Origin: Stereocaulon alpinum
Lineage: Eukaryota; Ascomycota; Lecanoromycetes; Lecanorales; Stereocaulaceae
Assembly: GCA_018257865.1 (NCBI GenBank)
Contig: JAEUBA010000040.1
Coordinates: forward strand, 62,001 to 126,000
Length of the DNA stretch: 64,000 bases
Direction: 5' to 3'
In this document: one piece after another, positions 34,696-47,192 of the stretch
Layout of the letters: every line of letters begins with the position of its first letter
Position numbering within the stretch: position 1 is the first letter of the stretch
The notes under the pieces: generated by a model
What the model was told of the DNA's origin: nothing
Database searches by the model: none
The model's input: only the letters and a program-made list of their open reading frames with translations
Program-made: the position numbers and the translations under genes

Positions 34696-36180
34696 TCACA
34701 TCCACCACCTCCCCTCAAATGCCTCGCCAAAGTCCCCAAAGCCCTCCTCCAGATGGACATTCTCCGCAATAACATCCCTGACCTCTCTGCTTCGTCTCCT
34801 CGCCTCAAACATCTGCCTCAGAAGATCAAAGCTCTCATCAGTGCGCCAGCTCCGACGCGCGTCATCAGACGCATTCTGCGTCGGCAAACTCGATTCGAAT
34901 GGTAGCTCGCCGACGGATGGTGAATCTATTGTCGGAGGAGATAGTGTTGGTGTAAGCTCGGTAGCTGTTTGCCTACCTTGAGTAAGGAGCTCTGACACTT
35001 CTCCGGCTGGACGGTGGGCGGGATCTTCAGTGAGCTCAGATTCTTGGTTGGCTTGAGAGGTGGATGATGATGTAGCTGACGTGTCCATAGACTGGGTCTG
35101 ATCTGAAATCTGGTTGGTGGATTCTAGACTGGGAGCAATATGGATGCCTCGTCTCCGCTGAGCGAGCCGGCCTCGCCGACGAAGGTTGGCGCAAGTAGAA
35201 CCGTCGATGTTGCTAATGAACTCGGCGAAACCTTCCGCAGTATTCACATTCAACAACTCACTCTCTACTGATGTTCTGAGACACTGCTCACCCGTGGTAA
35301 AGCCGCGCTGAGGTTGTACAACCTGAGCTGCAATGCGAGGCTCATGAACATCTTCGTCTTTTGGCTGCGGAGCATGGCGAAGGCCATGTCGATCGGGGTA
35401 GCGAGAGCTAGGTCCACTGTGATTCAAAGGCTCTAAATACTCGTGGATTGTGAGGGGACCGTGCGACTGACCAGGTTGTTGGTGGCTATGACTAGCTCTC
35501 TTTTGCTGGGCTACAGCGCCCATATCATCAGCCCTGCTAGACCGCAACTCTTCGATTTCGATCCTATGATTGAGTTGTCTTGCATCTGGAATAGGAGAAG
35601 CACCTAACCCAAAAGCCTCGGAGTATTCATGTTTCCGCAGGGCACGATAGGCCACTAGCTCAGGGTTATCATTTTCAGTTTCATCTACGGGGGAAGGGAG
35701 AGCGCCTACACAATTTTGAAGACTAGGGCTAGCTACAGATGGTAAGCTCGACGACCTAGTAGCATGTAGAGCAATAGAAAGATCACCCGAGGTACGATTA
35801 GTAACTGCCAATGGTCCTGGGCCAAAGTCAATCTGCATCGAGACGGGCGAGCTCGGCACGCTTGAGTGGTTGAGCCTGGACGGCGATTTCACGATCAGAT
35901 CAGTGGTAACATCAGTAGCGGACTCATGACGAACAGCAACTGGCAGAGTAAATTCGAATTGCACGGAGCTGATTGAGGCGTCCAAAGCTGAGCGAATGAA
36001 GAATGGCGGCGCACCTGGGGAGCAGTCATACAGGATAGCGGAGATGCTTTTGGGATCGGTCCGGAGAATAACACGAGTAGCCAAGGAGGCTGCTCGATCA
36101 AGTAGTCGTCGGAAAAGTTCTGGGAGAGGATTGGCCGGAGCATCGCTGAACCCGGTACCCGAGACCTTTGACCGAGACAT
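34696..36180 (-). CDS. Hypothetical protein, 494 aa
   Basis: Single ORF from an ATG at 36180. The first about 100 residues look folded (LPELFRRLLDRAASLATRVI and ISSVQFEFTLPVAVRH). The rest is Ser/Gln/Glu-rich and probably disordered. A helical C-terminus, SFDLLRQMFEARRRSREVRD, is followed by an acidic, aromatic end (EGFGDFGEAFEGRWWM). I recognise no family. The long stop-free length and non-random N-terminus support a real gene. An alternative ORF at 36452-35895 in another frame is less convincing. Confidence 0.55.
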   Translation of the reverse strand: MSRSKVSGTGFSDAPANPLPELFRRLLDRAASLATRVILRTDPKSISAILYDCSPGAPPFFIRSALDASISSVQFEFTLPVAVRHESATDVTTDLIVKSPSRLNHSSVPSSPVSMQIDFGPGPLAVTNRTSGDLSIALHATRSSSLPSVASPSLQNCVGALPSPVDETENDNPELVAYRALRKHEYSEAFGLGASPIPDARQLNHRIEIEELRSSRADDMGAVAQQKRASHSHQQPGQSHGPLTIHEYLEPLNHSGPSSRYPDRHGLRHAPQPKDEDVHEPRIAAQVVQPQRGFTTGEQCLRTSVESELLNVNTAEGFAEFISNIDGSTCANLRRRGRLAQRRRGIHIAPSLESTNQISDQTQSMDTSATSSSTSQANQESELTEDPAHRPAGEVSELLTQGRQTATELTPTLSPPTIDSPSVGELPFESSLPTQNASDDARRSWRTDESFDLLRQMFEARRRSREVRDVIAENVHLEEGFGDFGEAFEGRWWM

Positions 36181-37017
36181 GATGATGCAGCTCTTCTTTT
36201 ACTGGCAAGTTTGCTGGAAACCAAACGATGTTGATGATGACTGTTGAGACGTGCAGATGCTGTTGAGAATGGCCCTGAGAATCTGTGGATGATGTTAGAA
36301 TGCGAGCTGGATGCGGAAGAGGAGAGAGCTGAAGGGCGATTTCGAAGTATTAGCTCGATGACCCATTGCCTTGGAGCTAGGACGAAACTGCTTTGTATTT
36401 GTTCGATGGTATAATGGATATCAGAACAAACGTATTGTATCTCCTTCGTCATAGATTGGCTTCAAAGGAATCGTTTTAAGGTGGTATTAACAATGAGCAG
36501 ATAAAACAATAAGGCCATAGTGCCTATACAGTGCAGCAAAGTGTCTTAGCGGGCATGCATCGCGAGGTACTTTTGCTTGTGTGCTTGCGTGGCTTGTGGA
36601 AGGCAAATAGGCTCAATGGGCAAACCACGAGGCTTTTCAGAGCAGCTCCAGCTATCGATGTACCAACAGGCCGAGAACTCCCAACCCAGTCAGCGCTTTT
36701 TGCGTCATGTTCTACGAGTGAGGTCGAGAGACGTCCGAATCACGGCAAGACTATGAGGGTGGTATATAAACCCGTTGCTGCAGATGAATTAGCAGCAATT
36801 GTAACTGTACTAACAGCCTAGAGCACCAGATTGGGGAAAAGGACTTTTTAAGTGTGACAGGTTGTTGTGACAGGCTCAGCAAGCTTCATGCATATCTTAC
36901 AGGTGTGCAGATTTCGGACCGCCAGAGAACTAGAGGAACATAGGAGTAGGAATCCAAGGGATCTGGGATGCACTATACGATGGTGCTGACAAGGATGGAC
37001 GGTCTTTTCCAGCTCAG
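36181..37017. other. Intergenic region
   Basis: Between the 494-aa hypothetical gene and the 3' end of glycogen synthase. Nothing recognisable. Confidence 0.45.
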
Positions 37018-39452
37018 TCAATAGATACCGTTCACGGTTCCGGGCATGGGGGATCCCATCGGCGTAGGCTTTTTTGGTGATCGGAGTGTCAGTGGGAATG
37101 GGTAGTCGTCTGGATCTTCTTCCTCACTGAACGTAGAAGTCAGCATAGTCTTTCTTTGTGGGTCTTAGCCTGCATATCCAATACGTACGGTAATTTCCAC
37201 GCAATGTAGTCCTCGGTACTCAAACCTTCACGACCTTCTTGTAGCGATGCAAAGTCGCCTGGTGTCATCATGCCAGTGCGACTCCTAGGTGATCCGGGAA
37301 TAGATAGCGGGCGTGCAAGCTTTGGCTCAACAGCATCAAAGATGCCGGACTCATCGTAGTCATCATCGAATGAGGCTGGATATGCTGCACAAGAGATTAG
37401 CCTTGATAAAGGGTGGACCACCACCATGGCTTACCTCTTCGAAGCGCCAACTGTCTAGCCTTCACGTATTCCAATCCCATTCTCTTCCAATCCAAGAGAT
37501 CACTGAGGCGTTCCGTTCTATTACGTTGGTTGATTCGTTGCCTTCGGCTTTTCGATGCAAACTCAAACATAAAGCCCGTAAGCTGGTTGACGGAGTCGTC
37601 CACGCCTTTCATCCGGCGATCTACGATATAGATACCGTAGTCTGAGGCGTTTTCTATAAGCTCCTCCATATAGCAACCAAAGCCAGATAGATTTGTGGTG
37701 ATGCTAGGAACACCCATGACCGTACATTCTGCTGGTGTATAGCCCCAGGGTTCGTAGTATGACGGGAAGACGCCCATGTGTGTACCCCGGACAAAATCAT
37801 CGTAGTCTAGAGGAAGGACAGGATTGGCGGAGTTCAAGAATTCAGGATGGAAGATGACCTTAACACGATCAGATGGGTGGTTAAACAGCTGAACGCGGCG
37901 TATCTGATTGAGGATCGGGTCTTCAGCGTCGTTGGCCATGTTGTGTGTGACTACTGGAGGCAACATGTTGCGCTTCATAGCGAAGAGCCGTCTCCGAAGC
38001 ATGACTCTATCAGAGCTGCTCAAAAGGTCCTTGTGCTCAGGTAGATCATCTCCCTCATGCCATTGTAAAGCTCGGTCAAAAAGGCGCTTGCCCACTTCTC
38101 TTTCGATGATTTGCACGGTGTCATGAAGTGACTTGATGACTGCCTGTCCTTTCAGCGCTTCCACTGTTAACGATGTCGTTTGCGCAGGCATGATGATGAA
38201 CGCAACTACAGTCATCTTTGATCCTGCGCTCTTCAGACTGTGGTTCAGCCTCGCTAGAGACTCAATGAACATATCAACTCCTTTGTTCCGGTACTCGTAT
38301 CGACCAGCGGTGAAGAAGTATAGAGTGTTCTCCGGCTGGAAGTCATTGTGACCATAGAAGTGGCCTCTCACAAAGTCATGGATCTTTTGTTTTGACTGCT
38401 CATGTAGGTTTTGGAACTCGTGCATGGCGGAGAACTTCTTGACATTCAAACCATTGGGCAAGACGCCGTCGGGTTTTCGCTTCAATAGGTGTTCGCTTTC
38501 GTAGGCTGTGATGTGAGAGACGGTGGTGAAGACGTCAGCTGCATGCGTTGCAGCCCTTTCGATGCAATATCTGTGGTATATGCCGCGCTTGCCAGCCTCG
38601 GCATCAACGTCAAAGTACTGGAGGTTGTTGTAGAAGTCAACAGACCCAGCGCAAAGATATCTCCCGAGGAGTGTAGCGTGTGTGGTAAATATGGTCGTTA
38701 TGTCTATTCTTCTCTTCTTACTTAGTGGCAGAGCTACCCCAGCAAGCCATTCGTGGAAATGTGCAATGATTGCTTTCTTCCGCTCATGCGAAACAAACTA
38801 TAGCGCCGTTAGATCGGTCCTCTTCTTCGGTGTTGAGTCCAATATCCATACCTCTCCCAGAAACCAAGCGACCAGGTATCCAAACACGACCGCTTCATTC
38901 GTTTCGTCATCTCCTGGTGGCGAGGGAATCCCGGCAGTGCTCCACAGGTCTGATTTCCACTCGTCCAACCAACGATAGCCGGTCTTCGTGTCGATGAGTA
39001 AGATCCGAGGCGCACCTTCAATCAGCCATCTCCCGTATACGAGCTCTATGCCTCTAGCTTTCATACTGTCGATTGTCGCTGCCAATTCTGGGTTCGTAGG
39101 AATGAGTGGTTCAACTTCAACGGCGGCCTAGTAATGGGCAGTCAGCCTAGATTTGGTTCAGGAATAATGGCCATCACTTGCGGAAGCGCGATTGAGAGGT
39201 CCGATGAGTGTGTACCGATCACCATATTCCGCAGTAGTTACAGGGGCTTTGGATTTGATCACAGAGTATATGCCCCCAACTAGGATGGTGTTAGCTGTCA
39301 TTTGCGCATGAGAAGGCTTCGCTGTGTTTACCCCGATTTGCTGCCTCTGTTGAGATCTCAAAAAGCATATGATTCCGGATGTCGCGGCCCGTTGATTCTG
39401 CATTTTCCAATATTATATTCTCAACTGACCCCGACCCGTTAGTATAAGCCAT
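37018..39452 (-). CDS. GSY1: Glycogen synthase
   Basis: Transfers glucose from UDP-glucose to glycogen (GT3 family, cytosolic). Six exons, 39452-39332, 39279-39182, 39127-38852, 38797-37435, 37384-37189 and 37126-37018, give 720 aa. Family signatures: RNHMLFEISTEAANRVGGIYSVIKSK (read across intron 1, quoted in parts as RNHMLFEISTEAANR and VGGIYSVIKSK), RYTLIGPLNRASAAVEVE, GIPSPPGDDETNEAVVFGYL, DIQ-like catalytic region VGVFPSYYEPWGYTPAEC-type block (here MGVFPSYYEPWGYTPAEC), and the Arg-rich regulatory segment SKSRRQRINQRNRTERLSDL. Intron 2 has a GC donor (GCAAGT); only that donor keeps the frame. The C-terminal tail (SPRSRTGMMTPGDF, then EEEDPDDYPFPL) carries Ser/Pro sites like those regulating yeast Gsy. 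An in-frame ATG at 39479 would add nine residues. Confidence 0.95.
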
Positions 39453-42109
39453 TCTGGCGGAGATGGCCTGCTTCAGCACGCTGGCGATAGCACAGCAGGC
39501 TGATGTAGGCTGAGTTGTAGGAGATGGATGCGATAAGAGCCCTAGATGTCGACCGAAGTGTCAGCTGAATGTTTCATTCGTGTATTGCAGTGGTTGGGGC
39601 ATCATTAGAGAAGTTTGTTGAGCTTCCCCGCATTGTTCAGGAACAGCTACCATAACAACTTACCGAGTCAATTGGTAGCTCTAGAGATGGGTAGAGAAAG
39701 GACAGAAGGTAGAATGAGATGTAAATGAGTGTAGGTCACTGGATTGAGTATCCAATGTAGGACGGATTGCCAATCCTAGAGAGGGTGAAAAGCTGAAGGA
39801 GGGATTGGGATTGGGATTGGAGTTGGGGGATGCTACAGCGCGGACATAGGCGCCAAGACCTGCTATTCAAACCTTAGCTCCGGGCGCGACGATCCCATCA
39901 GAGACTTTCCTGCTTGGGCCAAACTCTCCTACATGTGCATTACCACCCATCTACAAACTGTCGAGGATTTGTACAAGACCCTCAATGACTTGTGGGACCT
40001 TTTGTGGCCATTTCGAACGTATTGCACATACCTTACGAAGCTCCAACGGTGAGAGGATGAACAGCAAGCACGTCATAGTTCGACGTGGGGAAAGCTACAC
40101 CCCCACTATGCACCATTACCTATACCCGCGTCCAACTAGTCGCATGACCTTGTTCCTTCAGCCCCACTGGTCCATGCTCGGACCTATAGCTATACTACGC
40201 CGCAAATGAGATTTGAATCACTTCGGTTCTACCGAGGCTGTCAACCCGCGCTGGCGCTGAATGGTAGTCGTGGCGCGGTCAAGTTGTCTTCCATTTCCGA
40301 GTCTACATATGCTCTCGGAAACGGAAGAACCTTAGAGCTCTTTCCGAACCATGATGTTAGTGCTGCGGCTGGGATCGACATATATACTCATATACCATCA
40401 GTTATCTAATTCAAGCTTCTGACGTACTAACCAGCTGTTCACAAAGTGCTGCTTGAAGATACGTGACCGCGGCGGCCTTGCAGTCCAGTTTTGATATCAA
40501 GTCAAATTATACTACCACGACAGCTTTGCTTCTAGAAGAAGATTCTGGGTGAGCAGACCGCCAACAAGCGATGACAACATCGATACGTTACGCATGATGA
40601 TGAGGCGCCTCTCCGAGTCAACAACCTGAAGCTGAAGTGGGAAGCGTTGGAGACTTTGCAATTTTGACACACTACTACGATTTCATGAGAGCAGATTGTA
40701 TCTACGGAAGATGATCAAAGCTCGAGGCTTTACGTATATGCTTGCAGATACTATAACATCAGCCAAAGTTGCGTCTCCTTTCAATTTTAATGGCCTATCT
40801 ACCATTGCAAATGGCCGAGGAAGGAAGCGTTCCAAAAGCCATTAAAGAATACTCATCTGGGATCGATGGTTTATGGGTGGTAAAGCGGCTTTCCTGTGAT
40901 TCTAAGCAATAATTGCTGGTTGTGTGCACATAATCGTCTTTTGGAGAGTTGCAGTCTCCGTGAAGCTCTGTGTGTGGGACCGAATTCCTACTGCCTTAGG
41001 TTTGGCAGGTTACGATCCCAGGTATGGTCCAACACAGGCAGCTGTCACAAACCTTCGCCAGAGGAGATATGTGTGGATGCTTCCTGATCTCTGTGGCGCG
41101 CTCAGTACTCTCCGGGGATGTGTGTTATTGACGCAATATAACACGGGAAGAGAGTTGGGGATATGTGCCTTCTGAACTATCGCACCACTGGCTCTAGCCT
41201 CGGCTCCTAACGTAAGTCTTCCACCTTGGAACACATCGTGTTTTCGCATGCTAGAGCAAGCTATGTGTCCAGTTAATGTAAGTGACATTGCTACAAAATC
41301 TAACAGTGATGATAATCCTCTTTCCATATACTCGTGCTTCGCTCTCAACCAAGATCCTCCAATCTAGAGAGGTTCTCTTTGGGAATCGTTAGCCTGGTAA
41401 CTTCTTAATCAGCAGCGCCTGGTAAGTCCAGCAATTACCTACCATTTTGCCACTCTTCGTCCGACACTTCGGCCACAATACTTTATAAATATAACACTCT
41501 CTCAGACTTGGGGCTCTTCTGTGGGGTTTCTCCTGAATTGCGGTCTCACAGGTCTTGTCGATTGCACATCGCTACCCATCCAACACCAACCAGCCCCAGA
41601 ATCCTAGACTTTCCAACATTTGGTAATCTCACGACTGCAAGTCTCTATTCATCACGACCAACCCAGCTCCCGTTTCCCTAAAAAGGTAGGATCCGTCTCC
41701 CTATCATATATCTCCCGCGACCTCCCCGCACGCACCCGTTCATCTACGTCTCCCTCGACATTGTTCCTACGCTTTGTCGATCCTCAAAGCTCATCGACCG
41801 AAAGCTATCGTCAAATGGCAGGCTCCTCCAGTAATGCTATCTGATGAGCAACTGTTCTCCAGAAATTTGGCATAACACACCTGCACTAACACAATTTCAC
41901 ATAACACGGACTCTTCACCACATCTTCTTTCTGACACCGGCTCACATCATTTCTTCCACCTCCGCCTCGAAAAATACAAAGCTTTACCACCCTTCCTATC
42001 TCTTGAACGACAGATACAAAGTTTGTCGTCCTTCTGGCTTTCATCAAGATCTGACACACGGACTTCCAGGTACTAGCTCCTCCATATTGCGCCAGAAGAG
42101 CACCGATCG
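39453..42109. other. Long intergenic region
   Basis: About 2.6 kb between the divergent glycogen synthase and kinase genes. Short ORFs only. The last 500 bp before 42110 are pyrimidine-rich, as in many fungal promoters and 5' leaders. Confidence 0.4.
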
Positions 42110-45100
42110 ATGGGTTCCCTAGCGATCATGAAGCCATCAACAGATCAATTAGAACAGGAGATGAACATAGTTGCACCAGAAGTGAACGAGAAGGAGCAGA
42201 CAGATGCCATGAATCTGTTGAAGGAAGATAGGGAACGATTCAAGGACGTTCTTGAAAACATCAGATTAGATCGTGTCGCCCAATTCGCGTCCACTATTCG
42301 ACGTCAGGGTCATGTATCGATGGCATTCGATGTAAGTCTATTCAACGTTGATCAGACAATGCCATGGTAATAGTGACCGCTGACACAAATATGATAGGTG
42401 TCATCTACAAGGGATACTACCCTCAACCACGTGTCCTGCGAGGTTGATTCTCAAGCTCTTTGCGGATCGTATAACATCATTTTCAAAATCCGATTTGAGG
42501 ATGGCGTATGTTGGATCCTGAAAGTACCACAAAATGGTCACAAGGATGGATTCGATGCTTCAGCTGCCCAGAGCCTAATTTCTGAAGCGCTTACTATGAG
42601 ACTGATCAAGAAGGAAACTGCCGTACGCGTACCGAGGATCCACGCCTTCGATGCCACTGTCAACAACGAAGTTGGCTGCCCCTTCATGTTCATGGAGTGC
42701 ATTGACGCCAAGCCTCTAGGGGAATACTGGTATGGCGATAGCATACCACGGGAGCAGCGTGAGGACTTCCGAGCTCAAACCTTAAAGGACATCGCCAAAG
42801 CAATGGTTCAGCTTACGACGCTGACTTTCGACCACGGTGGCGCTCTAGAGTTCGGCCCGGATGGTAATGTAGTTGGTGTTGGTCCCTCACGGATCCTTGA
42901 CTATCCCACAGACTGTAAACAATCAAGGCAGAATGGCGACAAGTCAGTAGCTATCCCATTCTGTAGGCGAGAGCCTATGAGTGATCCTGAGGCATTCATG
43001 CTATTCTTGGCCGATAGAAGTAAAGACATGTCGGAGTTGAGCGAGCATGATCAAGGGCTTGACCAGCTTCTACGAATAATGACCAACTGGCTCTTCGAGC
43101 AGAAGGAACAGCGCGAGCCGGATCATAAATTTGTCCTTTCACATCCTGACCTCGATACACAAAACATCCTGATCTCACCTGATGGCCGGCTCACATTCAT
43201 TGACTGGGACGGAGTTGTAGCTGTTCCTCGATCAGTTGGATGCTTAAAGTATCCATTATGGTTGATGGCCAATTGGGATGCTTTGAACTATTGGTACGAT
43301 GATGAGGCGTGCAAGTGGAAGCACGGCGGATATGAAGAGAGTTCGCCCAAGAAGCTTGCACGCTATCGAGTAATGTATGCAGATTACATTGAGGATGCTT
43401 TGCGAAAAGCCGGAGCATCTGGTTCATCTGTAAGCGAGGAGCATGCAGCACTGACCCGCGGATCACTCGTGGCTGGGGCTCTGGAAAATGCAGCAAAGTC
43501 CGTGGAGAACATGCAAGGCGTCTTGTACCACATGTTCTGCGAAATTGAACAAGCCACTGAAGGCTGGGATGACAACACTGTTGACGCTTTCCTTACTGCT
43601 AGGCAGAGCCACGAGAATGAGAATGGCAACGGTGGCCCGGCTGCTTCAACTGAAATCGAGATATCGAAGAGTGCGGCTCCAACTGGGCGACCTGTTCGCC
43701 CTATACGCGGTGCTCGTCGTCCCAAACATGCAAAACCCGCCCTTGGAGCAGCAACATCGTCAGGGCCAAAGTCAGCTCTTGCCGAGGGATCTATTGTTGC
43801 ATTACCCAACCGTTGCAATCAATCCGAAACACTTGCACCTGAATCAGCGCCTTCCATAGAAGCTGGGGCTGTGTCGGCAAAGACTTCATTTCAAGCTACA
43901 CCTGCCTGTCATGCCTTACGCGAGAAGCCTAGTCCCAAGATAATGCCTTCGGTGGACGTGGAGGCAGTCGAAGTCTGCCAACTTCCACCAAGTCAACATG
44001 CCCCATCCGAGTCTTCTGGTTCGAAATTTCCAACGCCAGTAAAGCCATCGCCAACAGAACACTCCATCCGCTCGTTGCCGAAGCATGATGGTCCATCCCC
44101 CGAATTTGTCCCCGAGGCGAAGAATTCAATAGAACTGAAGCCGGGACGGAGCAAGCAATTCGTTCCTCCCTCACAATCTTCTCCGACTATGAAGCGGACT
44201 CCCAAAACGAAGCCTTCAGTAGAGACGGAGTCAGCGCCAAAAAAGCCACCTCTTCCTCCTTTGGCCAACGACCTTATCCCATCCAGAACTCTTGTTTCCG
44301 ACACAATGCCTACAATGGAGGCGTCGTCAGTGGTAAAGAAGGAAATTGTTCGTGATACCCGTTCTCCTTCTTCCACGAAGCCTCGTTCTCAACCAAAGTC
44401 GTCCACGAAAAAGTACTCAGTGAAGGCACGAGAAATTCGTCATCCTCTGCACAGCCCACATCCTCGACCTGGAACGCCTGGACCTGCATTAGAGCCTTTG
44501 GCGGACTTGACGCCAGCGCGGATCAACAGCTTCAAGCCTTTAGCACCGCAAGAAAACTCTGTAGGCGAAGAACGGCCACTTCAGCTTTCCGCTAGCAGAG
44601 ATGACACCGTGAAGGTAGTAGTCATTGATGATGGTACCCAAGGACTAGCCACAAGCGCAGTACCTCGTAAGTGTGGAATAACTCGATTGTTCAGCTGGGC
44701 CCGCAAGAAGGTTCGACGGGCGAAGAAGGTATTGGTGGGCGGTGGGCCAGCTGTTGATGACAACAAGAACCAAGTCAACAATGAACCGCGATCCCAAGAG
44801 GAAGAGGCACACCGTCAGACTGATAATCGAGGAGTCGCGCAAGGCTTGTGCTTAGCAAGCGCAGTTACGCTCAGAAGTATGAGCAAGATAGACCACAACG
44901 GGGTCGCTCAGAATCAGACTCATGATCCTACCGTCCTAAACCGAGCACTGGATCTACATCGGAGCACGGTAAGAATCCAAGGACTGGTCAACGACCCACC
45001 CCAGCCACAGGCCAGCGAAGATACCTCTGTGGAAGACGGTCGCCCCAATACGATCGATGGGGTCCGAATGAGCAAGCATGAGGTCCTTGACGCCGAGAAC

Positions 45101-45775
45101 CTAGCTTTAAACGTCGCCGAGCGTACTGCTGCGGCGAGCGTCGCCGATATGTCCGCAGTTCGACACCCTCGTTCAAGAATGACACCGGATGCTCTACCAG
45201 CATCAGAGATAGCCCGTTTGCACGCCGCTTGGCAGTCTATAGCCCACGAGGTCCTCGTTTCGGGAATTCCCATTGATCAAGTATATCTCTGCCAAGAGGA
45301 CATTGCGACTCTGATCATAGACGCCTTAAGAGCCGTGCAGAACGCAGAACAGCCTATCACTTCTCATCGTTGTGGCTCGGAATCTATTCGAGAAGTTGGT
45401 CTATATGGACTGGATAACGACAACGTCGACTATGGTGACCGCACTTCCAACCTCGCCAACTCTTCCGGTGAAGCCATCTCTCCTGCCAATGATGAAGCTT
45501 CCCCTATAGATAGCTCTCCGCACGGGATTGGACAGATTAACGAGCAAGCATCTGAGAACATCTGCTCGGGTTCCACCGTCGTTAAGGATCAGCCCGCTAG
45601 CACCGATGCGGTCTCCTCGAGCCCAATTGAAGCTGAGAACAACGGACTGAAAGCAACGCCAAACGTAGAGGACGATGCAGTGGCGGCTGGAGCGGTCCTG
45701 CATGACAAGAAGCAGGGCCATCACATAGCCGCAACAGCGTCTTCATCCAATGAGGGCCACGGCCGCAGAAGTTGA
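42110..45775 (+). CDS. Large APH-like phosphotransferase-family kinase with long disordered tail
   Basis: Two exons, 42110-42331 and 42398-45775, give 1,199 aa. The kinase domain spans about 80-420, with nucleotide loop CGSYNIIFKI, catalytic loop HPDLDTQN (about 323-330) and DWDG (about 343-346). About 550 residues of Pro/Ser/Lys-rich low-complexity sequence follow, with repeated P-S-(V/P)-E motifs, then a basic patch ARKKVRRAKK. A conserved helical segment WQSIAHEVLVSGIPIDQVYL...DIATLIIDAL (about 45229-45330) is shared with the interrupted paralogue at 9142-12304. The enzyme is predicted active; no substrate can be named. The stop at 45773-45775 overlaps the start of the next ORF, which may be its continuation. 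Confidence 0.82.
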
Positions 45776-46865
45776 TCAGCAAGAGCCCGAAAGCTATGAA
45801 GCGAGCGTTCATGTAGATAAGGTCGCTTTCACGCCTATTGTCAATGATGACGGCAAGGTATACGCAGTCAAGATGCCATGTGAGTGTGAACCAGAGAAAA
45901 CGTCGGCTCATTTGCGACACATCTCAGTATCATCTGGCGGCAATATTACAGGAAGCACTGAGACGTTGGCAAGCTTTCCTTCGTCGACCAAGTCGGCCCC
46001 TAGTTCGTTCACTCGAGTGTCTACCAAGGGGCACCCGTTGCAGTGTTACGGACAGATATGGGGCGGTCCGAAGATCTGGGAGGCGGATGAAGTAGAGAAG
46101 GTGATAGCCAAGTGTCGAATTTATCAGAAGCTGTGGGGCAAGAAGACAAAACAGAAGGTAGTGGAGGGAGAAGTCAAGGCGGAGGTGCAAGGTCATGAGA
46201 AGCCAAAGGGCAAGGGGGAGGAAGCTCAGAAGGGCATTGAGAAAGCTAGTGCCATAAGCTTGAAGAAGAATGATGCTCGAGGCGCAGCGAAGCACCGCCA
46301 TGGGCATGTGCAGGATGAAGAGAGCAAGAATGGCGAAGAGAAAGCAGCCAAGGATAACGCCTCAAATGGCCTAAAGCAAATTTCTACCGGCCGGGGAATC
46401 GATATGCCACGAAAGGCGAGCAATATTCTCGAAGGGAAAGCTTTTACGCCGCTCATCAACGATGAAGCAAAGAAGGCAGGGGATAAGATCCAAAAGAATC
46501 AGGATACTTTGGGTGAGATCATAGGACGAGAAAAGCAGATTAGAGAGCTGAGGATAAAGGTGGACGGTGAGCAAGGGGCTAGACTTGGACAAAAGGAGCC
46601 AGGAACTGGAATAACCAACAAGCCAAGCCTGGAAAAGGGCAAGGATCAAGGGTATACGAAGCGTCAATCCGTGGATGCGGAAGATAATAACGGCAACGTC
46701 GACGAAAAAGAAGCAGCTATCGAGAAGGCTGCTGAGGATAGATATGTTGATCGTGGGGACTTTGCGTTGGAGCAAGTTGCCATGGCGCTGTACAAGGGTT
46801 CCCTTGACGAGAAGCGTATGCGGCGATTGAAGGCGGGCTTCATGAAGCTGCTTGAGGGAGCTTAG
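45750..46865 (+). CDS. Lys/Glu-rich protein overlapping the kinase gene; probable C-terminal continuation
   Basis: ORF of 371 aa whose ATG lies 26 bp inside the end of the kinase ORF, in the +1 frame. It contains FTPIVNDDGKVYAVKMPCEC and a second similar FTPLINDE, then long Lys/Glu-rich helical sequence. It ends with RGDFALEQVAMALYKG and RMRRLKAGFMKLLEGA, which resembles the last 40 residues of the frame at 9342-9142 in the other kinase locus. Because both loci end in the same module, in a frame one base ahead of the kinase tail, the two ORFs here probably form one gene joined by an unseen intron or separated by a frameshift. It could also be a separate gene; I see no clear promoter. Confidence 0.6.
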   Translation: MRATAAEVDQQEPESYEASVHVDKVAFTPIVNDDGKVYAVKMPCECEPEKTSAHLRHISVSSGGNITGSTETLASFPSSTKSAPSSFTRVSTKGHPLQCYGQIWGGPKIWEADEVEKVIAKCRIYQKLWGKKTKQKVVEGEVKAEVQGHEKPKGKGEEAQKGIEKASAISLKKNDARGAAKHRHGHVQDEESKNGEEKAAKDNASNGLKQISTGRGIDMPRKASNILEGKAFTPLINDEAKKAGDKIQKNQDTLGEIIGREKQIRELRIKVDGEQGARLGQKEPGTGITNKPSLEKGKDQGYTKRQSVDAEDNNGNVDEKEAAIEKAAEDRYVDRGDFALEQVAMALYKGSLDEKRMRRLKAGFMKLLEGA

Positions 46866-47192
46866 TGATGGCACAAAGAACATTATGTTTTTGTGTTGGG
46901 TGCTGGTGTGGAATTTTATTCTTCCAGTGTGGTATTGGTAGTGGTGCATAGGTATGAAAAGGGAACAGGAACGTAGTTTATGACAGCAGGGTGCAAGGTG
47001 TTTCTCTGATCTTCTATCCGAAATTTGATCATCATGCCATAGACCCAATGTCATCCCTTATGACATATCCAGGAATTTTTCCTATTCCTGAAGAACAGCA
47101 TCTCACAGCCTCAAATACATACTACCAATGATCCTACACGAAAACCGCTACCTATATTAAAATTGCCTCTCCCTACCACCCTACTAATAACA
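46866..47192. other. Intergenic region, AT-rich on its right side
   Basis: 3' region of the previous ORF running into decayed sequence. No gene seen. Confidence 0.4.
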
